Of a DNA stretch of 64,000 nt, positions 1 through 8,878 are shown piece after piece (within the stretch, counting starts at the first letter, position 1; each line of letters opens with the position of its first letter). The notes beneath the pieces are model-generated. The model ran no database searches. It was not told the DNA's origin and worked only from the letters and a program-made list of their open reading frames with translations. The stretch is from Collimonas humicola (GTDB lineage Bacteria > Pseudomonadota > Gammaproteobacteria > Burkholderiales > Burkholderiaceae_D). The stretch spans positions 248,001 through 312,000 of the forward strand of contig NZ_JAGQEE010000007.1 of assembly GCF_018304945.1 (NCBI RefSeq), given 5' to 3'. Position numbers and translations under genes: made by a program.

Positions 1-1062
1 ATCGCCGGCGTGCTAGGACTCAAGCCGGAGCAGGTCAAGCTGAACACGATGTTTACCGGCGGCGGCTTCGGCCGCCGTTCCAGCCTCGGTTTCGACGTGG
101 TGGTCGACGCCGCGCATGTGGCCAAGGTGGTGGCGCAGGACCTGAAGCAGCCGGTGAAAGTGGTGTGGACCCGCGACCAGGACATCAAGGGAGGGTATTA
201 CCGTCCGGCCTCCTATTGCCGCCTGAGCGCTACCCTGGATGAGCAAGGCCAGGTGAGCTCCTGGACCGACCGCATCGCGGTGCAGTCGATCGGCGGCGGC
301 AGCATCATGGAACCGTTCATCGTCAAAGATGGCATCGATTCCTTGTCGACCGAAGGCGCCCAGGACATTCCCTACGCGATCCCGAACGTGTTGGTGGACC
401 TGCACACCACGCACTACCAGGTCCCGGTGCTGTGGATGCGCTCGGTAGGGCACTCGTTCAACGCCTATGCGGTTGAAACCTTCATCGATGAACTGGCGCA
501 TGCGGCAGGCAAGGATGTCTATCAGTTCCGGCGCGAGCTGCTGAAAAACAAGCCGCGCCACCTGGGCGTGCTGGACGCGGTGGCAAAAGCCTGTGCCTGG
601 CCGCAGCCGGCTGCAAACGGCGCGCATAGAGGCATCGTGGTGCACGATTCCTACGGCAGTTTTGTCGCCATGGCGGTCGAGGCCAGCGTCGACAAGAACC
701 GCAAGCTCATCGTGCACAAGGTCTGGTGCGCCATCGATTGCGGCGTGGTGGTCAACGCCGACCTGGTGCGGGCGCAGATGGAATCGAGCGTGGTGTTCGG
801 CTTGTCGTCTGCCTTGTTCGGCGAGATCACTCTTAAAAACGGCGTGGTCGAGCAGAGCAATTTCGACGACTACCCGGTGCTGCGCATGTACCAGACGCCG
901 AAGATAGAAGTAGTGCTGGTGCCGAGCAGCGAGCATCCCGGCGGCGTCGGCGAACCGGCCGTGGCTTGCGTCGCCCCGGCCTTGGCGAACGCCATATTTT
1001 TTGCGACCGGCGAGCGCATACGTTCGCTGCCTCTCAAGAATCACCAGTTCCAGATCGCATAG
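1..1062 (+). CDS. Molybdopterin-binding subunit of an aldehyde/xanthine dehydrogenase-type oxidoreductase (isoquinoline 1-oxidoreductase beta-like), 5'-partial
   Basis: The reading frame is open from base 1, so the true start lies upstream. What remains is the C-terminal half of a large molybdenum hydroxylase subunit. It shows the glycine-rich GGGFGRR cofactor-binding stretch near residue 20 and a late GVGEPAV motif whose Glu is the conserved catalytic base of this superfamily. The style matches the IorB/membrane-bound aldehyde dehydrogenase branch, in which a small [2Fe-2S] subunit and a c-type cytochrome complete the complex. A di-heme cytochrome gene follows about 10 bases downstream, which fits that arrangement. 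The substrate cannot be told from the sequence; aldehydes or N-heterocycles are the usual ones. Confidence 0.85.
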   Translation: MAGVLGLKPEQVKLNTMFTGGGFGRRSSLGFDVVVDAAHVAKVVAQDLKQPVKVVWTRDQDIKGGYYRPASYCRLSATLDEQGQVSSWTDRIAVQSIGGGSIMEPFIVKDGIDSLSTEGAQDIPYAIPNVLVDLHTTHYQVPVLWMRSVGHSFNAYAVETFIDELAHAAGKDVYQFRRELLKNKPRHLGVLDAVAKACAWPQPAANGAHRGIVVHDSYGSFVAMAVEASVDKNRKLIVHKVWCAIDCGVVVNADLVRAQMESSVVFGLSSALFGEITLKNGVVEQSNFDDYPVLRMYQTPKIEVVLVPSSEHPGGVGEPAVACVAPALANAIFFATGERIRSLPLKNHQFQIA

Positions 1063-1071
1063 GGTGGCGTG

Positions 1072-1656
1072 ATGAAATATCTGAAAATATTCGGCGTCCT
1101 GCCAGCCTTGCTGCTGGCCCTGATCTGTGTTCCGGCGCTTTCCCAGCAAGCGCCGGCGCCGACCGGGCAGCAATTGTTCGAGCCCATCGCCAGCGTGGTG
1201 ATGGGACCGCGCTGCCTGAATTGCCACCAGGTGCAGGCGCCGCATCAAAAGGATATCGGCATCGAGCATGCGCAACTAGTGATGCGCGGCCCGCACGATA
1301 GCGGCGTCGCCACCTTGCAGTGCGCTGCCTGCCACCAGGCAAGCAATAGCGCCGACGGCAAGGTGCCGGGCGCGCCGCACTGGAAAATGCCGCCGCTCAG
1401 CATGGCCTGGCAATCGCTGAGCAAGGTGCTGATCTGCCAGGCGATGAAAGATCCGGGCAAGAACGGCAACCGCAAGACCATGGATGAAGTGATCGACCAC
1501 ATGAAGACCGATCCGCTGGTGCTGTGGGCCTGGAACCCGGGCGCCGGCCGCACCACGCCGGTGATTTCACATGAAGAGTTCGTGCAGAAACTGCAGGCCT
1601 GGGCTGATGCCGGCGGACCTTGTCCCGGTGATCCGGTCAAGCAGGCCGCGAAATAG
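1072..1656 (+). CDS. Exported di-heme cytochrome c, probable electron acceptor of the upstream molybdoenzyme
   Basis: A protein of about 195 residues with a hydrophobic N-terminal signal peptide (PALLLALICVPALS) and two CxxCH heme-attachment sites, CLNCH near residue 48 and CAACH near residue 84. It should be periplasmic. The ATG at 1072 is preferred to the GTG one codon earlier because AGGGTGG then has a usable spacing. The gene directly follows the molybdopterin subunit, so it probably carries electrons from that dehydrogenase to the respiratory chain. The region after the second heme has no recognisable third heme site. Confidence 0.8.
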   Translation: MKYLKIFGVLPALLLALICVPALSQQAPAPTGQQLFEPIASVVMGPRCLNCHQVQAPHQKDIGIEHAQLVMRGPHDSGVATLQCAACHQASNSADGKVPGAPHWKMPPLSMAWQSLSKVLICQAMKDPGKNGNRKTMDEVIDHMKTDPLVLWAWNPGAGRTTPVISHEEFVQKLQAWADAGGPCPGDPVKQAAK

Positions 1657-1673
1657 AACAGGATTGCGGCGCG

Positions 1674-2570
1674 TTAATGGTGCCGCTGCAGCAGGATTTC
1701 GACCCAGTCGATAAACACCTGCACCCGGCGCGATAAATGCCGCCGGTGCGGGTAGAGCGCGTAGACGGGCATGGCGCTGGCGCGCGCCTGCGGCATGATT
1801 TCCTGCAGTTCGCCCGCGCGTATGTGGTTGCGCACGTCATAGGCCGGTATCTGGATCAAGCCGAGACCGGCCAGGCAGCAGGCGATGTAGGTTTCCGCAT
1901 TGTTCACCGCCACGCGGCTGCGCATTTCCACGATCTTAAGCAGGCCGTCTTCCACGTATTCCCACGGCGCGCTGCGGCCGCTGGTGGGCGACAGATAGTT
2001 GACGGCCCAGTGCTGTTCCAGTTCGGCCGGCGTGGCAGGCTTGCCATATTGCCGCAGATACGCCGGGCTGGCGCAATTCATGAGTTCAAACTGACCCAGC
2101 GGACGCGCCACCAGGCTGCTGTTTTCCAGCTGGCCGACGCGGATCACGCAATCGACGCCTTCCTGGATCAGGTTGATGGAGCGGTCGGTGCAGCGCAGTT
2201 CCAGTTCGATATCGGGATACAGTTTGAAGAATTCCGGCAGGACCGGCGCTATCACCAGCCTGGCGAGACGGCTCGGCACGTCCACCTTGAGCTTGCCGCT
2301 GGCCTGCGCCGGGGTTTGCCTGAACAACCCCGAGATCTCTTCAAAGTCGGACAGCAGCTGATAGCAGCGTTCCAGCAGGGCGCTGCCGTCCTGCGTCAGG
2401 TGCACACGGCGCGTGGTGCGCTGTAGCAGGCGCGCGCCCAGGCTGGCTTCCAGCTGCTGGATAGCGGCGGAAACAGTGGCGCGCGGCAGCCCCAGGCCAT
2501 CGGCGGCCTTGGTGAAGCTGCCGGTTTCGGCCACGCGCACGAATACCTGCATGGTTTCTACTCTGTCCAT
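1674..2570 (-). CDS. LysR-family transcriptional regulator
   Basis: A 298-residue protein of typical LysR length. Residues 1-60 form the winged helix-turn-helix (ETGSFTKAADGLGLPRATVS) and residues from about 90 on form the periplasmic-binding-like effector domain. It belongs to the large CrgA/PA2206-like branch, whose C-termini commonly read YPHRRHLSRRVQVFIDW as seen here. It converges on the cytochrome gene and so need not control it. No target or effector can be assigned from the sequence. Confidence 0.88.
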   Translation of the reverse strand: MDRVETMQVFVRVAETGSFTKAADGLGLPRATVSAAIQQLEASLGARLLQRTTRRVHLTQDGSALLERCYQLLSDFEEISGLFRQTPAQASGKLKVDVPSRLARLVIAPVLPEFFKLYPDIELELRCTDRSINLIQEGVDCVIRVGQLENSSLVARPLGQFELMNCASPAYLRQYGKPATPAELEQHWAVNYLSPTSGRSAPWEYVEDGLLKIVEMRSRVAVNNAETYIACCLAGLGLIQIPAYDVRNHIRAGELQEIMPQARASAMPVYALYPHRRHLSRRVQVFIDWVEILLQRHH

Positions 2571-2695
2571 CGTCGCTCTTTGCTATACGGATGTTGGACA
2601 GTCTAGTGAATCCTCGACGGTTTGTATGGAATTTATTGCACAATGCGCTTGATTTTGACTTTTGTTAGCAAACCGGGCAGGTCCTTCCGCGCTAG

Positions 2696-3109
2696 CTACT
2701 TATGGCCGCCGCCATGACCGCCACCGCTGGTAAAGTCGCCCCCATGACCGCCGCCGTGACCGTCGCCGTGATGGCGGCCATCGCCACCGCCGGAATATAG
2801 GGGATTGGCGGCGACATAGGCGATGACCCGGTGATCAAGCATTCCTGGCGGCGCGGTCTGATTTAAATCGAATTTTTCAAGATAATCGGCGCCGTCAAAA
2901 TTCCAGGCAAAAGATTTGTCGCCCACAACGAATTTGATGATTTCGCCGCCGGTTACATTGACGTAGCTGGTGTCCGGAGTGATAACGATGGTGCGTGTGG
3001 CGGCCGTCACTACCGCCGGATCGCCTAGCAGATCGATCCTAGGCGGTAATGAACATCCGGCGCATAACGTGGCCGCAGCAATGGCCGGGATAAGCAATTT
3101 GGGGTTCAT
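2696..3109 (-). CDS. CzcE-family metal-binding (lipo)protein with His/Gly-rich tail
   Basis: About 137 residues. The start at 3109 is chosen because a strong CAGGAGGAGC lies just upstream. The N-terminus has a hydrophobic signal ending in LCAGC, a plausible but imperfect lipobox. The core carries the CzcE-like pattern VTGGEIIKFVVGDKSFAWNF. CzcE proteins are periplasmic copper/heavy-metal-binding proteins. The last 30 residues are a Gly/His tract with six histidines, beyond the usual CzcE fold and suited to metal binding. The gene stands alone, with no czc efflux genes around it. Confidence 0.7.
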   Translation of the reverse strand: MNPKLLIPAIAAATLCAGCSLPPRIDLLGDPAVVTAATRTIVITPDTSYVNVTGGEIIKFVVGDKSFAWNFDGADYLEKFDLNQTAPPGMLDHRVIAYVAANPLYSGGGDGRHHGDGHGGGHGGDFTSGGGHGGGHK

Positions 3110-3211
3110 GGCTCCTCCTGAAATCGAGGTGGCGAGAAGGCAAGGCGTGAGTGTTGGATCACATCCCATTAGAGTGCATGGCGCGTGGTTTTGTTCATCC
3201 GCGTTTAATAG

Positions 3212-3260
3212 AGAAAAAGCCCGGCGCCCATCCCCAATTTGCAGGGAGAGGGCCGGGCTT
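3212..3260 (-). terminator. Probable rho-independent terminator after ychF
   Basis: On the minus strand a 9-bp stem AAGCCCGGC/GCCGGGCTT closes a long loop and is followed by TTTCTC. It lies about 90 bases past the ychF stop codon. Confidence 0.6.
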
Positions 3261-3348
3261 CGCCGCGTTTTGAGTTTGCGGGATGTCTGTTTGACATGCA
3301 CCAAAATTCAATGCGTGCAGTCAATACCCCGATGTGCCAAACGAAGGC

Positions 3349-4440
3349 TTAAACATTAAACAGGAAATTGAGCACGTCGCCGTCCTTGACCACATATTCC
3401 TTGCCTTCGGCGCGCATCTTGCCGGCTTCCTTGGCGCCTTGCTCGCCCTTGTGGCTGATGAAATCTTCGTAGGCGATGGTCTGGGCGCGGATGAAGCCGC
3501 GTTCGAAGTCGGTGTGGATCACGCCGGCTGCCTGCGGGCCGGTGTCGCCGACATGGATGGTCCAGGCGCGTACTTCCTTGACGCCGGCGGTGAAGTAGGT
3601 CTGCAGGCCGAGCAGCTTGAAGGCGCCGCGGATCAGGCGGTCCAGGCCGGGTTCTTCCATGCCCATGTCGGCCAGGAATTCGTGTTTGTCGGCTTCGTCC
3701 AGGTCGGCGATTTCCGATTCGATCGCTGCGCAAATGGCCACGATGGGCGCGTTTTGCGAGGCTGCGTAGGCAGTCAGCTGGTCCAGCAGCGGGTTGTTGG
3801 TGAAGCCGTGGTCAGAAACGTTGGCGACGTACATGGCGGGCTTGGCGGTGATCAGGCACAGCGGCTTGATCAGGGCCATTTCTTCGGCGTCGAGGCCGCA
3901 GGCGCGCACCGGCTTGGCCTGGTCCAGTTCCGGCATCAGGCGCTCCAGCAGGGCCACCAGCTTGGCGGCATCCTTGTCGCCGGAGCGGGCTTTCTTGTTT
4001 TCGCGATGGATGGCCTTTTCCACCGTGCCCATGTCGGCCAGCGCCAGCTCGGTCTGGATGACGTCGATATCGTCCAGCGGATTGATCTTGCCGGCGACGT
4101 GGATCACGTTGTCGTCTTCAAAGCAGCGCACGACGTTGACGATGGCGTCGGTTTCGCGGATGTGCGCCAGGAACTGGTTGCCCAGGCCTTCGCCCTTGGA
4201 TGCACCGGCCACCAGGCCGGCGATATCGACGAACTCGACGGTCGCAGGCAGGATGCGTTCCGGCTTGACGATCTCGGCCAGCGCCTTCAGGCGCGGATCC
4301 GGCACCTCAACCATGCCGACGTTCGGCTCGATGGTGCAGAAGGGGTAATTTTCCGCCGGAATGCCCGCTTTGGTCAGGGCATTGAAGAGGGTGGATTTGC
4401 CGACGTTGGGTAGGCCGACGATGCCGCATTTGAGACTCAT
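3349..4440 (-). CDS. ychF: Redox-responsive ATPase YchF (Obg family)
   Basis: A 363-residue protein of full family length. The P-loop GLPNVGKST spans residues 9-17, and the C-terminus holds a TGS-type domain ending in [10 protein letters not shown]. The G4 position reads NVSD rather than NKxD, in line with the known ATP preference of YchF. YchF binds ribosomes and affects oxidative-stress responses and translation initiation in Enterobacteria. It follows pth on the same strand, the common bacterial pth-ychF pairing, with about 106 bases between them. Confidence 0.97.
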   Translation of the reverse strand: MSLKCGIVGLPNVGKSTLFNALTKAGIPAENYPFCTIEPNVGMVEVPDPRLKALAEIVKPERILPATVEFVDIAGLVAGASKGEGLGNQFLAHIRETDAIVNVVRCFEDDNVIHVAGKINPLDDIDVIQTELALADMGTVEKAIHRENKKARSGDKDAAKLVALLERLMPELDQAKPVRACGLDAEEMALIKPLCLITAKPAMYVANVSDHGFTNNPLLDQLTAYAASQNAPIVAICAAIESEIADLDEADKHEFLADMGMEEPGLDRLIRGAFKLLGLQTYFTAGVKEVRAWTIHVGDTGPQAAGVIHTDFERGFIRAQTIAYEDFISHKGEQGAKEAGKMRAEGKEYVVKDGDVLNFLFNV

Positions 4441-4546
4441 GATTTGGACTTTACAGAGTGAAGTATTGAATTAACCCGCTATTTTACCGGAAGCCGCTGC
4501 CAAGGCCTTTAAACCGTAAGCAATCGCATTGGCGGCAGCGGCGATT

Positions 4547-5131
4547 TTATCTGGCGGTATGCAGCTGCATGGTTGCCGCCTCGAATTTGCCTTCGCACAG
4601 CAGCGGAATGATCCTCAGGCTGTCGGCAATCGCCTCTTCGATCGGCGCCTGCTCATCCTTGCGCGGCCGGTGCAGCACGAAATCGGCGACTACCTGCTGC
4701 AGGTTGAGCGTGCGCGGATGGCCTATGCCCAGCCGCAGGCGCCAGTAATCCTGGGTGCCGAGCGCCGCTGTGATGTCTTTCAAGCCATTATGGCCGCCCG
4801 AGGAGCCGCCTTTTTTCAGCTTGGCGCTGCCGGGGGGCAGGTCCAGCTCATCGTGCACCACCAGGATTTCTTCCGGCGCGATCTTGTAGAAGCGCGCGAT
4901 GCCGCCCACCGACTGGCCGGAGCGGTTCATGAAGGTCTGCGGTTCCAGCAGCCAGACTTCCTGGCCGGCGATGCTGGTCTTGGCGACGAATGCGTTGAAG
5001 CGCGCTTCCCGGGCCAGCCGGCAGCCGAGATCGTTTGCCAGGTTATCGACCAGCCAGAAACCGGCGTTGTGACGCGTTTGTTCGTATTCCGGACCGGGAT
5101 TGCCGAGGCCGACGATGAGACGGATGGACAT
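4547..5131 (-). CDS. pth: Peptidyl-tRNA hydrolase
   Basis: A 194-residue cytosolic enzyme that releases peptides from tRNAs dropped by stalled ribosomes. The family signature [18 protein letters not shown] is intact: Asn11 and catalytic His21 are present, as are FMNRSG and the [11 protein letters not shown] motif carrying the conserved Asp. It lies downstream of rplY, separated by an intrinsic terminator, so its expression probably depends on read-through or its own promoter in the 126-base gap. Confidence 0.97.
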   Translation of the reverse strand: MSIRLIVGLGNPGPEYEQTRHNAGFWLVDNLANDLGCRLAREARFNAFVAKTSIAGQEVWLLEPQTFMNRSGQSVGGIARFYKIAPEEILVVHDELDLPPGSAKLKKGGSSGGHNGLKDITAALGTQDYWRLRLGIGHPRTLNLQQVVADFVLHRPRKDEQAPIEEAIADSLRIIPLLCEGKFEAATMQLHTAR

Positions 5132-5191
5132 GTTTGCGTGATTTTCGTATGAGGGCTAGCGCAGATTATAGAAGAAGCAGGGGCCAACAAT

Positions 5192-5219
5192 AAAAAACCC
5201 GCCACGAAGGCGGGTTTTT
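5192..5219 (-). terminator. Rho-independent terminator after rplY
   Basis: Stem ACCCGCC/GGCGGGT with a short ACGAA loop. On the minus strand it is followed by a run of Ts, and it has T-rich flanks on both sides, so it could work in either direction. It sits 39 bases past the rplY stop, ahead of pth. Confidence 0.85.
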
Positions 5220-5257
5220 CGACCAGAGCAAAAGCCTTCTGGTAAATGCAGCGACTG

Positions 5258-5881
5258 TTATTTCTTGTCGGCAGCGTCGGCAGCAGGAGCGGCTGGAGCA
5301 GCAGCTTCGGCTTCAGCTTCAACTTTGCCGGCTGGGATCGATGCAGTAGCGACAGTCAGGTTTTCTTGCGACACAGCCGAAACGCCCTTAGGCAGCTTCA
5401 GGTCAGCCAAGTGGATCGAGTGACCGACTTCGATGCTGGTCAGGTCGACTTCAACGAACTCTGGCAGGTCTGCTGGCAGGCAAGTGATTTCCAGTTCAGT
5501 CAGCACGTGGCTGATGATGGCGCCGGACAGTTTCACTGCAGGAGCAACTTCTGCATTGATGAAGTGCAGCGGCACTTTGACGTGGATTGCCTGTTTGGCA
5601 TCGACGCGCTGGAAGTCAGCGTGCAGGACCAGTTGCTTGTATGCGTGGACTTGGAAGTCGCGCAGCAGGACTTTCTGTACCTTGCCGTCGATTTCGAGGT
5701 CGAGGATCGAGGAGTGGAAAGTTTCTTTTTTCAGCGCGTGGTACAGCGCGTTGTGGTCCAGCGAGATATTGACCGGCGCGTCGGAACCACCATAAACGAT
5801 ACCTGGTGTCTGGCCAGCATTGCGCAGGCGGCGGCTCGCTCCGGTCCCCTGCTCTTTGCGTACAAATGCGATTACTTTCAT
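5258..5881 (-). CDS. rplY: 50S ribosomal protein L25/general stress protein Ctc
   Basis: A 207-residue protein, the long Ctc/TL5 form rather than the ~94-residue E. coli L25. The N-terminal part is the 5S rRNA-binding L25 domain ([19 protein letters not shown]) and the second half is the TL5 beta-domain. The extreme C-terminus is an Ala/Glu-rich low-complexity tail. It follows prs, as is usual in Beta- and Gammaproteobacteria. Its 5' leader holds three consecutive perfect stem-loops, listed separately. Confidence 0.95.
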   Translation of the reverse strand: MKVIAFVRKEQGTGASRRLRNAGQTPGIVYGGSDAPVNISLDHNALYHALKKETFHSSILDLEIDGKVQKVLLRDFQVHAYKQLVLHADFQRVDAKQAIHVKVPLHFINAEVAPAVKLSGAIISHVLTELEITCLPADLPEFVEVDLTSIEVGHSIHLADLKLPKGVSAVSQENLTVATASIPAGKVEAEAEAAAPAAPAADAADKK

Positions 5882-5899
5882 TTTGAAGCTCCATTGTGT

Positions 5900-5990
5900 G
5901 CCGGACTATTTATGATTGTCCGGCGGTAGAAATCCCCCGCGACCAGGGGATTTAAGGTCGTCCTTGCATCTGTCGCCAGATGCAAGGACG
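5900..5990 (-). promoter_or_regulatory. Three tandem stem-loops in the prs-rplY intergenic region
   Basis: In minus-strand order: a perfect 14-bp stem with a 4-nt loop (5990-5959), an 8-bp stem with an 8-nt loop (5953-5930) and a 7-bp stem with an 11-nt loop (5924-5900). Only five bases separate neighbours. None is followed by a proper T-run, so they do not look like ordinary intrinsic terminators. The last ends about 10 bases before the rplY Shine-Dalgarno (GGAG). An mRNA-stabilising or processing element, or an rplY leader, is possible. Confidence 0.6.
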
Positions 5991-6007
5991 ATAAAATCTA
6001 TTAAAAC

Positions 6008-6958
6008 TTATTCTGCAAACAGCGACATCACCGAATCGCCCTTGGTAATACGCTTGAAGGTTTCAGCCAGCAAGCTGGCGCATGTCAGCTGGCGGATTTT
6101 GCCGCAGGCCTTGGCTTCCGCCGACAGCGGGATGGTGTCGACGACGACCAGCTCATCCAGCGGCGAATTGACGATGCGCTCAAGGGCGGGGCCGGACAGG
6201 ACCGGGTGCGTACAGTAAGCAACCACTTTCTTGGCGCCGCGCTCTTTCAATACTTCGGCTGCCTTGGTCAGGGTGCCGGCGGTATCGACCATGTCATCCA
6301 TGATCACGCAGTTGCGGCCTTCGACTTCACCGATGATGTTCATGACTTCGGAGACATTCGCCTTCGGCCGGCGCTTGTCGATGATCGCCAGGTCGCAGTT
6401 CAGGCGTTTTGCCAAAGCGCGGGCGCGCACCACGCCGCCGACGTCCGGCGATACGACCAGCAGGTCGTCGTAGTTCTTGCTTACCAGGTCGCCCAGCAGA
6501 ATCGGCGACGCGTAGATGTTATCTACCGGAATATCGAAGAAACCTTGAATCTGGTCAGCGTGCAAGTCCATGATCAGGACCCGTTCGACGCCGGCTTCCT
6601 GCAGCATGTTGGCCACCACCTTGGCGGAAATCGCAACCCGCGCCGAACGCGGGCGGCGGTCTTGCCGCGCATAGCCATAGTAAGGAATCGCAGCGGTGAT
6701 ACGGCCGGCGGATGCGCGCTTGAGGGCATCGACCATCAGCATGATTTCCATCAGGTTGTCGTTGGTCGGTGCGCAAGTCGATTGCAGCACGAAGACATCC
6801 TTGCCACGTACGTTCTCATTGATCTCGACCATGACTTCGCCGTCGGAGAATTTAGTAACGTTGGCCTTGCCTAGCGGAATACCGAGTTGCTTGACAACTC
6901 CAATAGCTAGTTCCGGGTTTGCGTTGCCGGTAAAAACCATCAGGTTTTCGTTTGCCAT
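6008..6958 (-). CDS. prs: Ribose-phosphate pyrophosphokinase (PRPP synthase)
   Basis: A 316-residue cytosolic enzyme making PRPP from ribose 5-phosphate and ATP for nucleotide, His and Trp synthesis. Recognisable are the [11 protein letters not shown] region and the PRPP-binding loop [11 protein letters not shown]. Length and motifs match the class I bacterial enzyme. It lies downstream of ispE and tRNA-Gln on the same strand, the usual Burkholderiales order. Confidence 0.98.
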   Translation of the reverse strand: MANENLMVFTGNANPELAIGVVKQLGIPLGKANVTKFSDGEVMVEINENVRGKDVFVLQSTCAPTNDNLMEIMLMVDALKRASAGRITAAIPYYGYARQDRRPRSARVAISAKVVANMLQEAGVERVLIMDLHADQIQGFFDIPVDNIYASPILLGDLVSKNYDDLLVVSPDVGGVVRARALAKRLNCDLAIIDKRRPKANVSEVMNIIGEVEGRNCVIMDDMVDTAGTLTKAAEVLKERGAKKVVAYCTHPVLSGPALERIVNSPLDELVVVDTIPLSAEAKACGKIRQLTCASLLAETFKRITKGDSVMSLFAE

Positions 6959-7130
6959 GGAGTTCCCTGGATACTGTCGTTAAAAAGTTGAAAAGCCGAC
7001 AATGCCAGACTGTTCCAGTCTTGCGTTGGCGGCTTATGTGTTCGCTGTGTGCAGTGTTGTATTTCTGATGCGGCGTATCTTGCTGCCGCTATAAGGCTAA
7101 TTGCTGCTGGACATTATTGTCCGTATTTAA

Positions 7131-7207
7131 TGGCAGGGGAACAAGGATTCGAACCTTGGAATGCTGGAATCAAAATCCAGTGCCTTAACCAGCTTGGCGA
7201 TTCCCCT
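7131..7207 (-). tRNA. tRNA-Gln (anticodon TTG)
   Basis: On the minus strand a 77-nt cloverleaf: acceptor stem AGGGGAA/TTCCCCT, discriminator G and encoded CCA. The anticodon arm CTGGATTTTGATTCCAG shows the TTG anticodon, and the T-arm contains GGTTCGAATCC. It lies between ispE and prs. Confidence 0.97.
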
Positions 7208-7293
7208 ACGCAACTTGTTGTCTACCATAAATCCGCGCCGGCACTGTCTGCCGCGCTTGAATCTGATGTTAAACCGAATTCTGTGCAACTCAA

Positions 7294-8181
7294 CTAATTA
7301 TCCAACAATCCGGCGAGAGGATGTTCCTGCATCGCCTTGGCTTTCCATGCTTTCCACTGAAGCGGCACTGATTTCAGCACCTCGTCAGCGTCGTGTTCTT
7401 CGGTAAAAGCACAAAAAACACAAGCACCTGAGCCGGTCATCCTGGCGTCGCCGTAATTGCCTAGCCATTTGATGGCTGCTGCAACTTCCGGGAACTTGCT
7501 TACCGCCACGGCTTCCAGATCGTTTTTTCCGAAAAGTTTTTTAGTACCTATCGAAAAGTCCGTCATTTTGACGGGTTTCGTATTCCTTGTCAATTCCGAA
7601 GATGAAAAAATTATTTCTGTCGGAATTGTTACGCCGGGCTGAATTATAACGAACCATAGCCCCGGGGTGTCAAGCTTTTGCAGCGATTCTCCGATGCCTT
7701 CTGCAAATGCGTTTCGCCCGAACAGGAAAAACGGCACATCGGCTCCCAATTGCAGGCCTAAAGCCATCAATTCCTGGCGCGACAGGCCGCCTTGCCAGAG
7801 GTGATTGAGCGCCATCAGCGTGGTGGCGGCGTCGGAAGAGCCGCCGCCAAGGCCGCCGCCCATCGGCAGTTTTTTTTCGATGCCGATATTCGCGCCCAAT
7901 GGCGCCGGCGCCGCGCCGGCAAGCGCGGCCTTACGCCGGAGCGCGCTTTGCAGCAGCACGGCGGCGCGCACAATCAGATCGCTTTCCTCGGGCACGCCGG
8001 GAATATCGGTGCTGCGCCGGATCTGGTCGTCGTCGCGCAATTCGAAGTGCAGCAGGTCGTTGAAGTCGACCAGCTGAAACACGGTTTGGAGCAGATGATA
8101 GCCATCCGGCCGGCGGCCGGTGACGTGCAGGAATAAATTCAGCTTGGCTGGCGCGGGGCAGTTGTTCAGCGTGCGTGTCAT
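7294..8181 (-). CDS. ispE: 4-diphosphocytidyl-2-C-methyl-D-erythritol kinase
   Basis: A 295-residue GHMP-family kinase of the MEP isoprenoid pathway. The N-terminal [19 protein letters not shown] motif contains the catalytic Lys-Asn. The ATP-binding loop [13 protein letters not shown] is intact, and a GHMP C-terminal domain includes MTGSGACVF. The gene starts 22 bases after lolB on the same strand and probably shares its transcript. Confidence 0.96.
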   Translation of the reverse strand: MTRTLNNCPAPAKLNLFLHVTGRRPDGYHLLQTVFQLVDFNDLLHFELRDDDQIRRSTDIPGVPEESDLIVRAAVLLQSALRRKAALAGAAPAPLGANIGIEKKLPMGGGLGGGSSDAATTLMALNHLWQGGLSRQELMALGLQLGADVPFFLFGRNAFAEGIGESLQKLDTPGLWFVIIQPGVTIPTEIIFSSSELTRNTKPVKMTDFSIGTKKLFGKNDLEAVAVSKFPEVAAAIKWLGNYGDARMTGSGACVFCAFTEEHDADEVLKSVPLQWKAWKAKAMQEHPLAGLLDN

Positions 8182-8203
8182 TGCGAAGTTCAGTGTACGA
8201 GGT

Positions 8204-8878
8204 TCAATGCGATTGGCGGCTGCTGATGGCGATGCGGATAGCCACTTCGCCAGCCTGCGCGGTATTGCGCGCCAGGTCTATCCGCTTCGGATAGCTCTCG
8301 GCGCCGCTGTCTTGCCAGTTGCTGTACTGGATCAGCCACTTGTCGGCGGTGGTGACGCTGAAGCTGTCGTCGGCGTTCGGGGTCGCCGTAAAGCGCTGGC
8401 CGCCGGCATCTTCGCCGAAGCCTTGCAGCCAGTCGCGCAAGCCGGCGATCGGCAGCGGCCAGCCCAGCGCCTGCACCGTCAAGGCGTCGACGTCGCTGGC
8501 GATGCGCGGCGGCTGGCCGGCTTGTTTGAGGGTGGCCTGGCCGGCGCCGATATTGATGGTGGCGAGCGTTTGCCCCAGCGGCGAAAGCAGTGTGATGGCG
8601 GTTTCCTGCTTGCTTTGCGACCAGGTGAAGCTGCCGTACATGGCCTGCTGCTTGCCGTCCTGCTGATAACGCAGGGACAGCCGGCCGCTGACATCGATGG
8701 CCTGGCGATACTGGCGCGCGGCGGCGCTGCCGTTGCTGCCGCTGCTGGCCGCCGCAGTGTCGCCTGAAGACGGCAGGGTGCTGCAGCCGCTCAATGCAAT
8801 GGCGGCCAGCATCAGCGCGCCCAGGCCGGCACGGCGCAGCGCCGACGGCTTGGTGGTGTTGCGGACGGCGCGCATCAT
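8204..8878 (-). CDS. lolB: Outer-membrane lipoprotein receptor LolB
   Basis: About 224 residues. The start at 8878 overlaps the stop of the TPR gene in an ATGA junction, and a second ATG follows directly. The N-terminus is a lipoprotein signal peptide ending in ALSGC. The body has the LolB pattern [22 protein letters not shown]. LolB accepts lipoproteins from LolA and inserts them into the outer membrane. The TPR lipoprotein-lolB-ispE order is typical of Betaproteobacteria. Confidence 0.93.
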   Translation of the reverse strand: MMRAVRNTTKPSALRRAGLGALMLAAIALSGCSTLPSSGDTAAASSGSNGSAAARQYRQAIDVSGRLSLRYQQDGKQQAMYGSFTWSQSKQETAITLLSPLGQTLATINIGAGQATLKQAGQPPRIASDVDALTVQALGWPLPIAGLRDWLQGFGEDAGGQRFTATPNADDSFSVTTADKWLIQYSNWQDSGAESYPKRIDLARNTAQAGEVAIRIAISSRQSH

